A DNA stretch of 64,000 bases from Christensenellaceae bacterium OttesenSCG-928-K19. GTDB lineage: Bacteria; Bacillota; Clostridia; Christensenellales; Christensenellaceae. The stretch is taken from positions 1 through 64,000 of the forward strand of contig JAJDHD010000003.1 of NCBI GenBank assembly GCA_030266015.1, given 5' to 3'. Each line of letters opens with the position of its first letter. Positions within the stretch are counted from its first letter, which is position 1. The notes beneath the pieces were generated by a model. That model made no database searches, had not been told where the DNA came from, and worked only from the letters and a program-made list of their open reading frames with translations. The position numbers were made by a program, and so were the translations under genes. Shown piece after piece: positions 25,473 to 33,652 of the stretch.

Positions 25473-25602
25473 TTTTACAAAACGGATCTTTTCCCAAAAA
25501 ATACGCACGGGCCCGGCTCTTTGCGGAACTGACGGCCACATAGGGCATAACAGCCTGTGCATGTGATGAAACGTTTGCGGAAAAATCCTATGAAGCAAAA
25601 CT

Positions 25603-25640
25603 GCCAGGCGGGAAAGCATAGCTGAGCTTTCCCGCCCGGC
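25603..25640 (+). other. Strong GC-rich hairpin in the 284-base gap before the ComB-like gene
   Basis: GGCGGGAAAGC (25607-25617) pairs with GCTTTCCCGCC (25626-25636), extended by GCC/GGC after a mismatch. No T run follows, so it is more likely an mRNA-stabilising or processing structure than a terminator. The gap 25473-25756 contains no convincing ORF; ATGATATAACA just after the hairpin is a weak -10 candidate. Confidence 0.5.
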
Positions 25641-25716
25641 AAATGATATAACAGGCCCGCTTATGTGCGTGCCGAAGGCAACATAACCATTAAAAATGAA
25701 AATACTCATGTGTAGC

Positions 25717-25732
25717 TATGCAATTTTGCATA
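25717..25732. promoter_or_regulatory. Palindrome copy before the ComB-like gene
   Basis: TATGCA-ATTT-TGCATA, six exact pairs with the spacing of the sites at 21691 and 48199, ending 25 bases before the ComB-like start. At this position it would act as an operator or roadblock rather than as an upstream activating site. Confidence 0.45.
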
Positions 25733-25756
25733 TACGCGTGTTTTGATAGGAACACT

Positions 25757-26488
25757 ATGGCTATTCAGATTTCAACATATGAGACCTATAAATCCCTTCC
25801 AAAGGAAGACTACGCAGGCTGCACCACCATCGTCATCGATGTGATGCGCGCCACCACAACCATCACCACCGCGCTCTGTAATGGCGCGAAAAGTGTTGTG
25901 CCCGTGGAGGAAGTGGAAGAGGGAATACAGGCAAAGGAACGGATGATTGCCGATGGGGAAAAATGCATCAACGGCGGCGAACGTGGCGGTGTGAAGCTAC
26001 CCTCCTATGATTGCGACAATTCTCCCTTGCAATTTACAAAGGAGAAAGTGGCGGATACCCATGTTGTGCTGTGCACCACAAACGGCACGCAGGCAATAGC
26101 GGCAGCAGGGCAAAGCAGCGCCATATTGATTGGCTGCATGAACAACAAAACAGCCGTGGCAAAAGCAGCGGTTACGCAAGGAAAAGATATCATTATCCTT
26201 TGTTCGGGCACAAAAGGCAAGTTTACCTGCGATGATATTGTGACTGCGGGCGCTATTGCCGACTGTATTTTGAAGGAGCTGCCACGTGCACAGCCAGACG
26301 ACCTCACCTGTACATCCATGTACTTATATCAGAGCAATGTGCACGCGCTCAAGGATTTTTTAACATTCACGCTACCCTATAAGATTTTAAAGGAACTGGG
26401 GCTGGAGCATGAATTCGATTATTGTTTAAAGGAGGATATTGCTTGCAACGTCCCCATTATGCGAGACGGGCACATTGTCAATCTGTGA
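25757..26488 (+). CDS. ComB-like (2-phosphosulfolactate phosphatase family) phosphatase
   Basis: 243 residues from ATG 25757 (AGGAAC just upstream). The ComB fold is shown by TTIVIDVMRATTTITTAL near residue 25, the GGERGG motif near 73, DNSPLQF, LCTTNGTQAI near 105 and IILCSGTKGKF near 145, the acidic and Gly-rich residues forming the Mg2+ site. Named ComB enzymes remove phosphate from 2-phospho-3-sulfolactate in coenzyme M synthesis, which is not expected here and has no partner genes nearby. In this cluster it more likely dephosphorylates a phosphorylated hydroxy-acid from the RuBisCO-like pathway (inference). Confidence 0.82.
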   Translation: MAIQISTYETYKSLPKEDYAGCTTIVIDVMRATTTITTALCNGAKSVVPVEEVEEGIQAKERMIADGEKCINGGERGGVKLPSYDCDNSPLQFTKEKVADTHVVLCTTNGTQAIAAAGQSSAILIGCMNNKTAVAKAAVTQGKDIIILCSGTKGKFTCDDIVTAGAIADCILKELPRAQPDDLTCTSMYLYQSNVHALKDFLTFTLPYKILKELGLEHEFDYCLKEDIACNVPIMRDGHIVNL

Positions 26489-26501
26489 CGAGCTGTATTA
26501 T

Positions 26502-27833
26502 ATGAGACTGGAACTACAAACAAAACAAACGCTCCAGATGAGTCCCCGGATGGAACAGTCGCTCGCCATCCTTGGCATGAATGACCTGGAGCTAACCGAA
26601 CACCTGGAGGAATTTGTGCAAAAAAACCCCCTGGTGGAAATAGACCGCCCCACCGAACGGGAGCAGGCAAAGCTTGCGTTATCCAAAAAGCTGGAATGGC
26701 TGCAGGGCGACCCGGAAAACAAAGTAAATTACTGGGGGGGCGAAGAGCCGCCGCCCATTGAGAATATAAGCGAACCGGAAGAAGACGCATATGTGCACCT
26801 GATGCGCCAGCTTGGCGAGACAAAGCTGGAAGGTACTCTAAAAGCCGCCACAGCCTACCTCATTAGCAGGCTGAACAGCGACGGGTACCTCACAAAGGAA
26901 ATTGGCGAGCTTGCAGGCGAGGGCTGCCCCAAGGAATTGCTTTTGGAGGCACTTGCCATATTGCAGGAGTTTGACCCACCGGGCGTGGGTGCGCGAAACC
27001 TTGGCGAATGCCTGGCACTGCAACTGAAGCAGGCAGGCAAGCTGACCCATGCGCGCGAGGTGCTTGTGCAAAAGCATTTATATGATATGTGCACCCGCAA
27101 ATGGAAGCTGGTTTCAAAGCAAACCGGCATTGCGGAGGAAGACATAAAAAAAGAATATGATGTAATCCGCAAGCTAAATCCCCGGCCATGCGCGGCGCTT
27201 AACACAGATTATACGCAAAGCTACATCAAGCCGGAGATCTTTATCCGCCATATGCCGGATGGCGGATTTGCGATAGAGTTTGAAGAACGCGTTCCCCGCG
27301 TGGCCATCGGCAGCTATTACAGGGAGATGCTCAAAAACACGGACGACAAAGAAGTGGTGGATTATATCTCCGGGCAGCTCCAAAACGCAAAATGGCTGAT
27401 GAATTGCCTGGAAAGCCGCCGCAAGACCATACACGCGGTGGTGGAGGCAATTGTGCGACGGCAGGAGGGATTTTTCCTTCGTGGGGAAAACGCCCTTGTA
27501 CCCATGAAGCTCATGGATATCGCACAGATGGTGGACTTGCATGAAAGCACGGTAAGCCGTGCCATCTCCGGCAAATACCTGGAATGCGATTTTGGCGTCT
27601 ATGAGATCAAAAAGCTGTTTCAGGGCACGCGCGGCAACAACAAGGGAAATTGCCAGTCCACAGTGCAGCAGGTAATTAAGCGGCTGATTGAAAACGAGGA
27701 CGGCGGCAAACCGCTTTCCGACCAAAAACTTTCCGACCTACTGAAAGAGGAGGGGCTTTCCGCCTCGCGCAGGACGGTGACAAAATACCGCGAACAACTG
27801 GGGATTGCTGCTTCTGCCTTTCGCAAAAGCTGA
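26502..27833 (+). CDS. rpoN: RNA polymerase sigma-54 factor
   Basis: 443 residues from ATG 26502, the start that gives the classic opening MRLELQTKQTLQMSPRMEQS; earlier starts lie in the previous gene. Region I (Gln-rich, activator-responsive) covers 1-50, an acidic linker follows, then the core-binding domain with LLEALAILQEFDPPGVGARN, the HTH (MKLMDIAQMVDLHESTVSRA, about 345-365) that reads the -12 element, and the RpoN box SRRTVTKYREQLGI at 420-433 that reads the -24 element. It is 14 bases after the ComB-like gene and before two metabolic genes, so it is part of this gene set. Sigma-54 itself makes the cognate promoters at 21853 and 48093 meaningful. Confidence 0.95.
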   Translation: MRLELQTKQTLQMSPRMEQSLAILGMNDLELTEHLEEFVQKNPLVEIDRPTEREQAKLALSKKLEWLQGDPENKVNYWGGEEPPPIENISEPEEDAYVHLMRQLGETKLEGTLKAATAYLISRLNSDGYLTKEIGELAGEGCPKELLLEALAILQEFDPPGVGARNLGECLALQLKQAGKLTHAREVLVQKHLYDMCTRKWKLVSKQTGIAEEDIKKEYDVIRKLNPRPCAALNTDYTQSYIKPEIFIRHMPDGGFAIEFEERVPRVAIGSYYREMLKNTDDKEVVDYISGQLQNAKWLMNCLESRRKTIHAVVEAIVRRQEGFFLRGENALVPMKLMDIAQMVDLHESTVSRAISGKYLECDFGVYEIKKLFQGTRGNNKGNCQSTVQQVIKRLIENEDGGKPLSDQKLSDLLKEEGLSASRRTVTKYREQLGIAASAFRKS

Positions 27834-27890
27834 CCGCCCGGGAAGATTATGAAACATATAAATAACTAAATATATTTTGGAGGTAGTACC

Positions 27891-28718
27891 ATGGCGAAAC
27901 GTTATACAAGAAAAGAAGTTGTTGCAAGGCTCCGGGAGCAAATCGACAAAGGCATACCGCTTTTCATGCCAAATTGTGGCTGCGGCCTCACCGCCAAGCT
28001 GCAGGAAGAAGGCGGCAGTGACCTTATTTGCGTTTCCCCCACAAGCTGGTGGAGGATGAAGGGCTGCGGGTCACTTTCCGCATTCCTGCCTTATTGTGAC
28101 TGTAACCAGATCATTCGCGACCTCGCGCCCGAAGTTCTTGCGAACGTGGAAGAAGCGCCGGTTGTTTCCCTCTCCGGGCCGCACAACCCGTTGCTCCCAC
28201 ACGATAAACTGCTGGATGAAATCTGGGAGATGGGCCTTTCCGGCATCAACCCCATGATGGCACATTTATATGATCCGCCGTTTAACGAGCAAATCGAAAA
28301 AATCGGCATGGGCTTCACCAACGAGGTGGAAATTACCAAGCTGGCGCGCAAACGTGAAATGTTCACCTTCTGCTATGCCTACACGCCGGAGGACGCAAAA
28401 ATATTTGCACAGGCAGGCGCAGACGTTGTGGCGGGCCATGTGGGCACAACACAGGGCGGCAAAATTGGCGCAATCACCAAGCTGACGCTGGAACAGGCCT
28501 GTGAGCGCACACAGGAAATCTTTGACGCGGCACGCGCGGAGAACCCAGATGTAATCCTGTTCTCGCACGGCGGCCCCATTGTGACAGCGGATGACGCGGC
28601 CGTTGTGTTCCGCCAGACAAGCGCAGACGGGTTTGTGGGCGGCAGCGCGGCAGAGCGCCTTCCCATTGAGGTTGCCGTACTGGAGGCAACACAGTCTTAC
28701 AAAGAGTATCGGAGATAG
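27891..28718 (+). CDS. Phosphoenolpyruvate hydrolase-like TIM-barrel protein
   Basis: 275 residues from ATG 27891 behind GGAGGT. It matches the PEP-hydrolase-like TIM-barrel family: PLFMPNCGCGLTAKLQEEGG, LPYCDCNQIIRDLAPEVL, GISGINPMMAHL-type sequence (GLSGINPMMAHLYDPPF), AGADVVAGHVGTTQGGKIG and SADGFVGGSAAERLP, the last a phosphate-binding turn. In plants and fungi this domain is fused to the C-terminus of Tm-1-like proteins; here it is a separate gene directly before the Tm-1-like gene. Biochemical role of the family is poorly defined; a lyase or hydrolase acting on a phosphorylated or carboxylated C3-C5 compound is plausible. Confidence 0.85.
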   Translation: MAKRYTRKEVVARLREQIDKGIPLFMPNCGCGLTAKLQEEGGSDLICVSPTSWWRMKGCGSLSAFLPYCDCNQIIRDLAPEVLANVEEAPVVSLSGPHNPLLPHDKLLDEIWEMGLSGINPMMAHLYDPPFNEQIEKIGMGFTNEVEITKLARKREMFTFCYAYTPEDAKIFAQAGADVVAGHVGTTQGGKIGAITKLTLEQACERTQEIFDAARAENPDVILFSHGGPIVTADDAAVVFRQTSADGFVGGSAAERLPIEVAVLEATQSYKEYRR

Positions 28719-28751
28719 GCCGCCAAGCGGTAATCGGAAAGGAGTTACAAA

Positions 28752-30131
28752 ATGACAAACGGAAAACCGAATATTATCTGCACAGGTATGCTGGATACAA
28801 AAGGCCCGGAAATAAAATTCCTGGCTGAGCAGGTAGAAGAGCAGGGCGGCAACGCTATTATTATGGATATGAGCACCGGGCACGAGAACGACTGGGCGGA
28901 TATCAAGCTCAGCGAAGTGCTTGCCATGACCGGCCACAAGGTGGCGGACGTGATGGAGCTTTCCCGCAGCGACGCAACCCCCATTGTGGGCAAGGCAGGC
29001 GCGGAAATGGTGGTAAAGCTGAATAAAGAAGGCAAATGCGACGGCATTATTTCGTGGGCCGGTTCCATGGGCACCACAGTTGTAACCTATGCCATGCGTG
29101 CACTGCCCTTTGGCGTGCCCAAGATTATGCTGAACACGCTTGCTTCAAGCGACGTGAGCCTGTGGCTGGGGAACAAAGACATCTACATTGCCAATCCTAT
29201 CTCAGAAAAGAGCGTAAACGTTATCACGCGCAAAGCCATCGCAAACGCGGCAGCGGCTGTTGTGGCTATGGCAAAGGTTGGCGACAAAAAAGGCGAGTCT
29301 CATCCGCTCGTTGCCCTCACAGCCTATGGCACAACAACCCCTGCCGTCACCCGCTGTTTGAATTACATGGAAAACCGCGGCTGGGACACAATGGTGGTGC
29401 ATCAGGTGGGCACAGGCGCCACAATGGAAGACTATATCCGCTCGGGCGAAATCAAGGCTGTATTTGAAATCACCCCCGGCGAGCTGACAAACAATATGTA
29501 CGACAGCATCTATGGCACGCCGGACACATGGGACGGCAAACGCTTTACGGCGGCAAGTGAAGTGGGTATTCCGCAGATCGTCGCCCCCGGCGGGCTGGAC
29601 CAAAGCGCCTGCGGCAACGTTAAGTCATTGCCACAGGAATACCTGGATGATTTTAAATCGGGCAAGAGAAAAGACTATAAAGGCACCGGCAAGCCCTATT
29701 GCCACAACGAATCCGTTACCATCATGGTTCCCACCAAGGAAGAAACCATCGAGGTCACCAAATACATGATGGATGTGATGAACAAAACAAACGGCCCCAC
29801 CATCTTTATGATCCCCATGAAGGGGTGGTCGGCCTATGACCAGAGCGACACGCACGCAAGGAGCGGCGATTTCGGCTGGTATGAGCAAGGCGATGGCCCG
29901 GTGTTTATCCATGACGACGATAACCCGGAATGGAGCAAACGCGCCACAACCATGTGGAAAACCGCAGAAGAGCTGTGGAACAAGGACAATAAGAACTTTG
30001 ACCTGATCCAAGTGGACGCGCATATCTTAGACCCTGCCTTCACAGATTTGATGTCGCAGGCAATGGGCGATATACTGGATGGCAAATGGAAGCCTGGCAT
30101 GTATAGGGACAACCCCATCGTGGTGAAATAA
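28752..30131 (+). CDS. Tm-1-like ATP-binding protein (UPF0261)
   Basis: 459 residues, SD AAGGAG before ATG 28752. Two Rossmann-like halves: IICTGMLDTKGPEIKFLAEQ at the start and a domain with ALTAYGTTTPAVTRCLNYM near 195, EITPGELTNNMYDSIYGTP, VAPGGLDQSACGNV and MIPMKGWSAYDQ near 360. The family is named for the tomato Tm-1 protein, in which this part binds ATP and is followed by the TIM-barrel domain that is the preceding gene here. Thirty-three bases separate the two, so they probably work as a complex. It is the last gene before a strong terminator. Enzymatic activity of bacterial members is not established. Confidence 0.88.
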   Translation: MTNGKPNIICTGMLDTKGPEIKFLAEQVEEQGGNAIIMDMSTGHENDWADIKLSEVLAMTGHKVADVMELSRSDATPIVGKAGAEMVVKLNKEGKCDGIISWAGSMGTTVVTYAMRALPFGVPKIMLNTLASSDVSLWLGNKDIYIANPISEKSVNVITRKAIANAAAAVVAMAKVGDKKGESHPLVALTAYGTTTPAVTRCLNYMENRGWDTMVVHQVGTGATMEDYIRSGEIKAVFEITPGELTNNMYDSIYGTPDTWDGKRFTAASEVGIPQIVAPGGLDQSACGNVKSLPQEYLDDFKSGKRKDYKGTGKPYCHNESVTIMVPTKEETIEVTKYMMDVMNKTNGPTIFMIPMKGWSAYDQSDTHARSGDFGWYEQGDGPVFIHDDDNPEWSKRATTMWKTAEELWNKDNKNFDLIQVDAHILDPAFTDLMSQAMGDILDGKWKPGMYRDNPIVVK

Positions 30132-30151
30132 TCAGAGAAAAATCCAATGTA

Positions 30152-30176
30152 AAAAGGGCGGCAATGCCGCCCTTTT
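30152..30176. terminator. Intrinsic terminator ending the RuBisCO-like gene set
   Basis: AAAAGGGCGGC-AAT-GCCGCCCTTTT, an eleven-pair stem with a three-base loop, 20 bases past the Tm-1-like stop. The A run on the left would also let it act on minus-strand transcripts. Confidence 0.9.
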
Positions 30177-30271
30177 GCATGTCAGGAAGATCGCTTTACA
30201 ATAAACAAAACCTGTACCATTCATCCCAATTGCATAACCATGCTATGGTTTTTTATTTTCACTTAGCCCTG

Positions 30272-32377
30272 TTAGCCTTCTGGCTTCGGTGCTTCCAGCG
30301 CTGCCATATGCTTTTTGTAGAAAGCGATAAATTCTTCGGGCGGAATGGCCGGGCTGTAAAGATACCCCTGGAAATATTTACATCCAAGTTCATAAAGCAG
30401 GTCGCGTATTTCCCTTGTTTCCACATATTCGGCAATCGTCACAAACCCAAGCGTATTGCCCAGCGAAATGATGGACTTGATGATATCCCTACTGCGGACA
30501 TTCTTTGCCACTTCCTTCACAAGCGCTCCATCCAGCTTCACAGAGTCAAAGTCGTTTGTCTGTAAATATTTCAACGATGTTTGCCCCATGCTGAAATCGT
30601 CTATCGCAATGGGAATTCCACACGCATTCAGCATATCAATGTGCTGTGCAATCTTATCATAATACATAATAGAGGTTTCTTCCGTAACCTCCAGCCCCAG
30701 GTTACCCTTCAGCCCCCTTCGTTCCACCATTTCAATCACGCTGTTCACAAACTTGCTGTCGTTGAGCTGCTCCACCGTAATATTGGCGGATATTTTAATA
30801 TCCTCGCGCGTTTCTTTTTTTAGCGTTACAATATCGTCGCATACTTTTTCTATAATACGGGCGGTAAGCTCGGTGTAGTATTTGTCCTCCTGTGCCAGTG
30901 CAATTACCATAGGCGGATAAATCATTTGCCCGGAATACCGCCACCGAAGCAGCGCTTCCGCGCCCGCGATACGGTCATTTACATCAAGCTGCGGTTGGTA
31001 ATACAGCTCAATTTTTTTATTGTCTACATCCGAGCGAAGCTGGAGCAGCATGGATTTTGCCGTAACACTAATATCATCATGCTTTGCCATGAATTTCATT
31101 TGTATGCCGTCTTCCTGCGACTTGCGGAACTTTTCCGCCATTTTACCCACCAACAATATTTCCCGCGCCTGCTGTATCTTCTCCGACAGGCGGACAAAGG
31201 GAATGTAGATAAGCGTCCCCACAGCAATCACAATAATCTGCACAATCACCCCTCCAGACGTGCCTGTGGAAAGATAGCCGCTTAAAAGGGGCGGTGTTGT
31301 CCAGTTTACGGATTCTGTGATTACAGGAATCCACCCAAGCATTGTTGCGCCATATGTGATGAGGAGCGACACAATGGGCACCACAATAAAGGGAATGAGC
31401 ATCACCGGGTTTAGTACAATAGGTAAACCATAGACCAAAATTTCATTGATGTTAAAAATCAGCACCGGTGCGGAAGACCACGCCAGCCGGCGGTTACTTT
31501 TGCTGCGCGCCGCAATGAGAAGCGCCAGCAACAGGCAAATCGTCATCCCACAGCCGCCAATCAGCGCAAAGTTATCCATCATTGTTTTAGATACGATAGA
31601 ATTCGGATCCACATTTGCTTCCACAAACACGTCAGACGCAACCTGGTCCAACGCATTGCCCGCGTGGATACCGAAAAACCAGAGCAAATTGAGCATAAAC
31701 AGGAACAGCACACCGCTCGCAAGGCCGCTCACCATGTTCTGGAACAGTGCGGTGAATGATTCCGCAATCAGCTCATTCAGGTTTGCCACGCCAAACAATG
31801 CGGTTAAAAGCAGATTGAACCCCAAAAAGATGGCAATACAGAGGATCATTGGCACAATAGATATAATGGAGGTTCGAAAGTTCACATCCGCGCCCACCGC
31901 ATACGCGTGGGACCGTTTGTAAATCATATTGCAAAATGTGAAAAACAGTTTTGGCCCGAGTATTGCGCAGATAAGCGCTGTGAACACGCCAAGGTGCCCA
32001 AGGTGTGAGATTTCCAGCGACGGGCCAAACGTGGCCAGAAAACAGCCAAAGGACACGATCATGGACATCACCTGCAACGAAAAATCCTTTACATTAAATG
32101 TAAAAGAATAATAATAGCTAATGCTGAGCACAAGATATGCCGACATAAAGCCAAACGTCACATTGTAAATATACAGGAGGATATCATAAAAGCCCGCCCC
32201 CGGGCCTGCGTAAAATTCCTGAACGGCCTCCGCAGGAAAGTTCCGGAGCATCAACGCCACTGCGCCTGTAAGCAAAATTGGTATTAGTAATATAAAGCCT
32301 TTTCTGATAGAAGAGAACACATTGTTGTTCTCAATCGCCGTTACCAGATCAAGTACTTTCTGATACATCCTCTGCAT
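30272..32377 (-). CDS. PTS EIIC-like membrane domain fused to an EAL c-di-GMP phosphodiesterase
   Basis: 701 residues. Residues ~1-430 form about ten membrane helices of the lactose/cellobiose EIIC type, including IHAGNALDQVASDVF, MTICLLLALL, FNINEILVYGLPIVLNP and VNWTTPPLLSGYLSTG. A linker leads to an EAL domain (~445-690) with the metal and catalytic residues in place: EALLRW, ISANITVEQL, LEVTEETS, IDDFSMG, VKLDGALVKEVA, AEYVET and QGYLYS. It likely senses a sugar or acts as a transporter-coupled receptor and degrades c-di-GMP in response. No EIIA or EIIB gene is near, so sugar phosphorylation through it is doubtful. It is a single-gene unit; GGAAGGAAG precedes the start. Confidence 0.92.
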   Translation of the reverse strand: MQRMYQKVLDLVTAIENNNVFSSIRKGFILLIPILLTGAVALMLRNFPAEAVQEFYAGPGAGFYDILLYIYNVTFGFMSAYLVLSISYYYSFTFNVKDFSLQVMSMIVSFGCFLATFGPSLEISHLGHLGVFTALICAILGPKLFFTFCNMIYKRSHAYAVGADVNFRTSIISIVPMILCIAIFLGFNLLLTALFGVANLNELIAESFTALFQNMVSGLASGVLFLFMLNLLWFFGIHAGNALDQVASDVFVEANVDPNSIVSKTMMDNFALIGGCGMTICLLLALLIAARSKSNRRLAWSSAPVLIFNINEILVYGLPIVLNPVMLIPFIVVPIVSLLITYGATMLGWIPVITESVNWTTPPLLSGYLSTGTSGGVIVQIIVIAVGTLIYIPFVRLSEKIQQAREILLVGKMAEKFRKSQEDGIQMKFMAKHDDISVTAKSMLLQLRSDVDNKKIELYYQPQLDVNDRIAGAEALLRWRYSGQMIYPPMVIALAQEDKYYTELTARIIEKVCDDIVTLKKETREDIKISANITVEQLNDSKFVNSVIEMVERRGLKGNLGLEVTEETSIMYYDKIAQHIDMLNACGIPIAIDDFSMGQTSLKYLQTNDFDSVKLDGALVKEVAKNVRSRDIIKSIISLGNTLGFVTIAEYVETREIRDLLYELGCKYFQGYLYSPAIPPEEFIAFYKKHMAALEAPKPEG

Positions 32378-32767
32378 ATTGTATGCTTCCTTCCGTGCAA
32401 ATACCCGCCCTGCCTACTATCATACCACAGGCATTATTGAAAACGAACATTTTTCTTTTATTTTTACCCAAAATCCACCTATATGAAACTATTTACAGAA
32501 AATTGAAGAACAAGTTACCGTTTTTTTATGGCTATTTTCATTTTTTCTGCCAAAAATATGCCCCAAGAAGTGTTTTCATATTTACCTTCTGCAAAATATA
32601 TAGTATTATAGTCATGTATAGTTTACCGCAAAAGGTTGCGCGCCAACCATTTGCCAAACCATACCCAACAGCCCTAAGGCACAGATAAAGCGCTCAGAGC
32701 GCGATTGGCAAACCGAAAATATATGCAGGCCAAGGGTATGCGGAATACAAAAGATGGAAATTATTGG

Positions 32768-32796
32768 TCAATACATTCTGGGGAACGAGGTATTGA
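32768..32796. promoter_or_regulatory. Inverted repeat before the Rrf2 gene
   Basis: TCAATAC, 15 bases, GTATTGA, 40 bases before the Rrf2 start; possibly an autoregulatory site. A related repeat, TCAATAT-N10-ATATTGA, occurs at 34171-34194. The rest of the 458-base gap from 32378 to 32835 is AT-rich with no supportable gene. Confidence 0.4.
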
Positions 32797-32835
32797 TACT
32801 GATATGTAATAACTACCAAAAAAGGGGTATCGCTC

Positions 32836-33231
32836 ATGCAATTTCAATTGGCCACAGATTATGCCATTCGTATTTTAAGCTACCTGCATCATAACGACAA
32901 AGAGCTTGCCACGGCGGCAAACATGGCAGAAGAACTGGGAATTACTTATTTGTATTTTATGAAAATCATTGGCAAGCTGAAGGCAGCTGATATTATCTGC
33001 TCGGTGCAGGGCTGCAACGGGGGCTATAAGCTGGCAAAATCGGCAGAAGACATCAGCCTGTTCGATGTTGTGACTGTAATGGAGGGCGGCATCAGCATCA
33101 ACCGCTGCCTGCAAGAGGACGGTTTTTGCTCACGCGGGGCTGCGCCCCATTGCCCGGTGCATAAGTACTTTAGCGACCTACAAAGCGATATTATAAAACA
33201 GCTTGGCCAAAAGCATATTTCCGAATTTTAA
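32836..33231 (+). CDS. Rrf2-family regulator with three clustered cysteines
   Basis: 131 residues. The winged helix begins MQFQLATDYAIRILSYLHH, with recognition region ATAANMAEELGITYLYFMKIIGKL and wing VQGCNGGYKLAKSAEDISLFDVV. In the C-terminal third, CLQEDGFCSRGAAPHCPVHKYF-type spacing gives three cysteines, as in the Fe-S-binding IscR and NsrR proteins. It therefore probably carries a [2Fe-2S] or [4Fe-4S] cluster and senses iron-sulfur status, oxygen or nitric oxide. No isc/suf or nitrosative-stress gene follows; the next gene is a small zinc-ribbon membrane protein. Confidence 0.88.
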   Translation: MQFQLATDYAIRILSYLHHNDKELATAANMAEELGITYLYFMKIIGKLKAADIICSVQGCNGGYKLAKSAEDISLFDVVTVMEGGISINRCLQEDGFCSRGAAPHCPVHKYFSDLQSDIIKQLGQKHISEF

Positions 33232-33249
33232 CGAAACTGGGTGGTATCC

Positions 33250-33585
33250 ATGAAAGTTTGTCCTAACTGCAAACGGCACTGTGCCGATGAGGCAAAATAC
33301 TGTGTTGCCTGCAAAACGAATATCGAGAAACAGCCAATTGTAAAAGAAAGCAAGCTGGGGAAAAAGGTGAACAAAGGCATAGGCTGCCTGATTATTGTCA
33401 TTATTGCGCTTGTCATCGTTTTTCTTCTTATGCTCATTCCCGGTTCCATTTTAAACCCCGATTCCAATCAGGATTTTGGCGCGGGTATCACACCCTTCTT
33501 TGCACGTGGTTGGTTTTCCTCAGAGGCCGAACGCAGTATAACACACAACGCTTTCTTCGACGTAGAATTGCCACCCAGGGCATAG
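33250..33585 (+). CDS. Small zinc-ribbon, single-pass membrane protein
   Basis: 111 residues from ATG 33250. The N-terminus is a zinc ribbon, CPNCKRHCADEAKYCVACK, then a basic stretch and one strongly hydrophobic helix (GCLIIVIIALVIVFLLMLIP, residues ~47-66), leaving a short outer tail. Proteins with this plan are common in Clostridia and unassigned. It lies 18 bases after the Rrf2 gene and may share its transcript. The C-terminus reads through low-complexity sequence; function unknown. Confidence 0.65.
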   Translation: MKVCPNCKRHCADEAKYCVACKTNIEKQPIVKESKLGKKVNKGIGCLIIVIIALVIVFLLMLIPGSILNPDSNQDFGAGITPFFARGWFSSEAERSITHNAFFDVELPPRA

Positions 33586-33602
33586 CAGATACGCTTCATA
33601 CA

Positions 33603-33636
33603 AAAAAACTGGCAAACAATTGTTTGCCAGTTTTTT
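33603..33636. terminator. Perfect palindromic bidirectional terminator
   Basis: A 17+17 base perfect palindrome from AAAAAACTGGCAAACAA to its complement, ending in six T on both strands, between two converging small membrane-protein genes. Confidence 0.92.
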
Positions 33637-33652
33637 AAATCCGAAAAAGTGA

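Noticed and set aside
24345-25709. 454-codon minus-strand ORF opposite the Old Yellow Enzyme gene
   Set aside because: Its translation is Cys/His/Phe-rich with no family pattern, while the plus strand encodes clear FMN-barrel motifs. It is an antisense shadow favoured by codon bias.
32383-32688. 101-codon ORF in the gap before the Rrf2 gene
   Set aside because: No SD, AT-rich low-complexity translation and no family; treated as intergenic.
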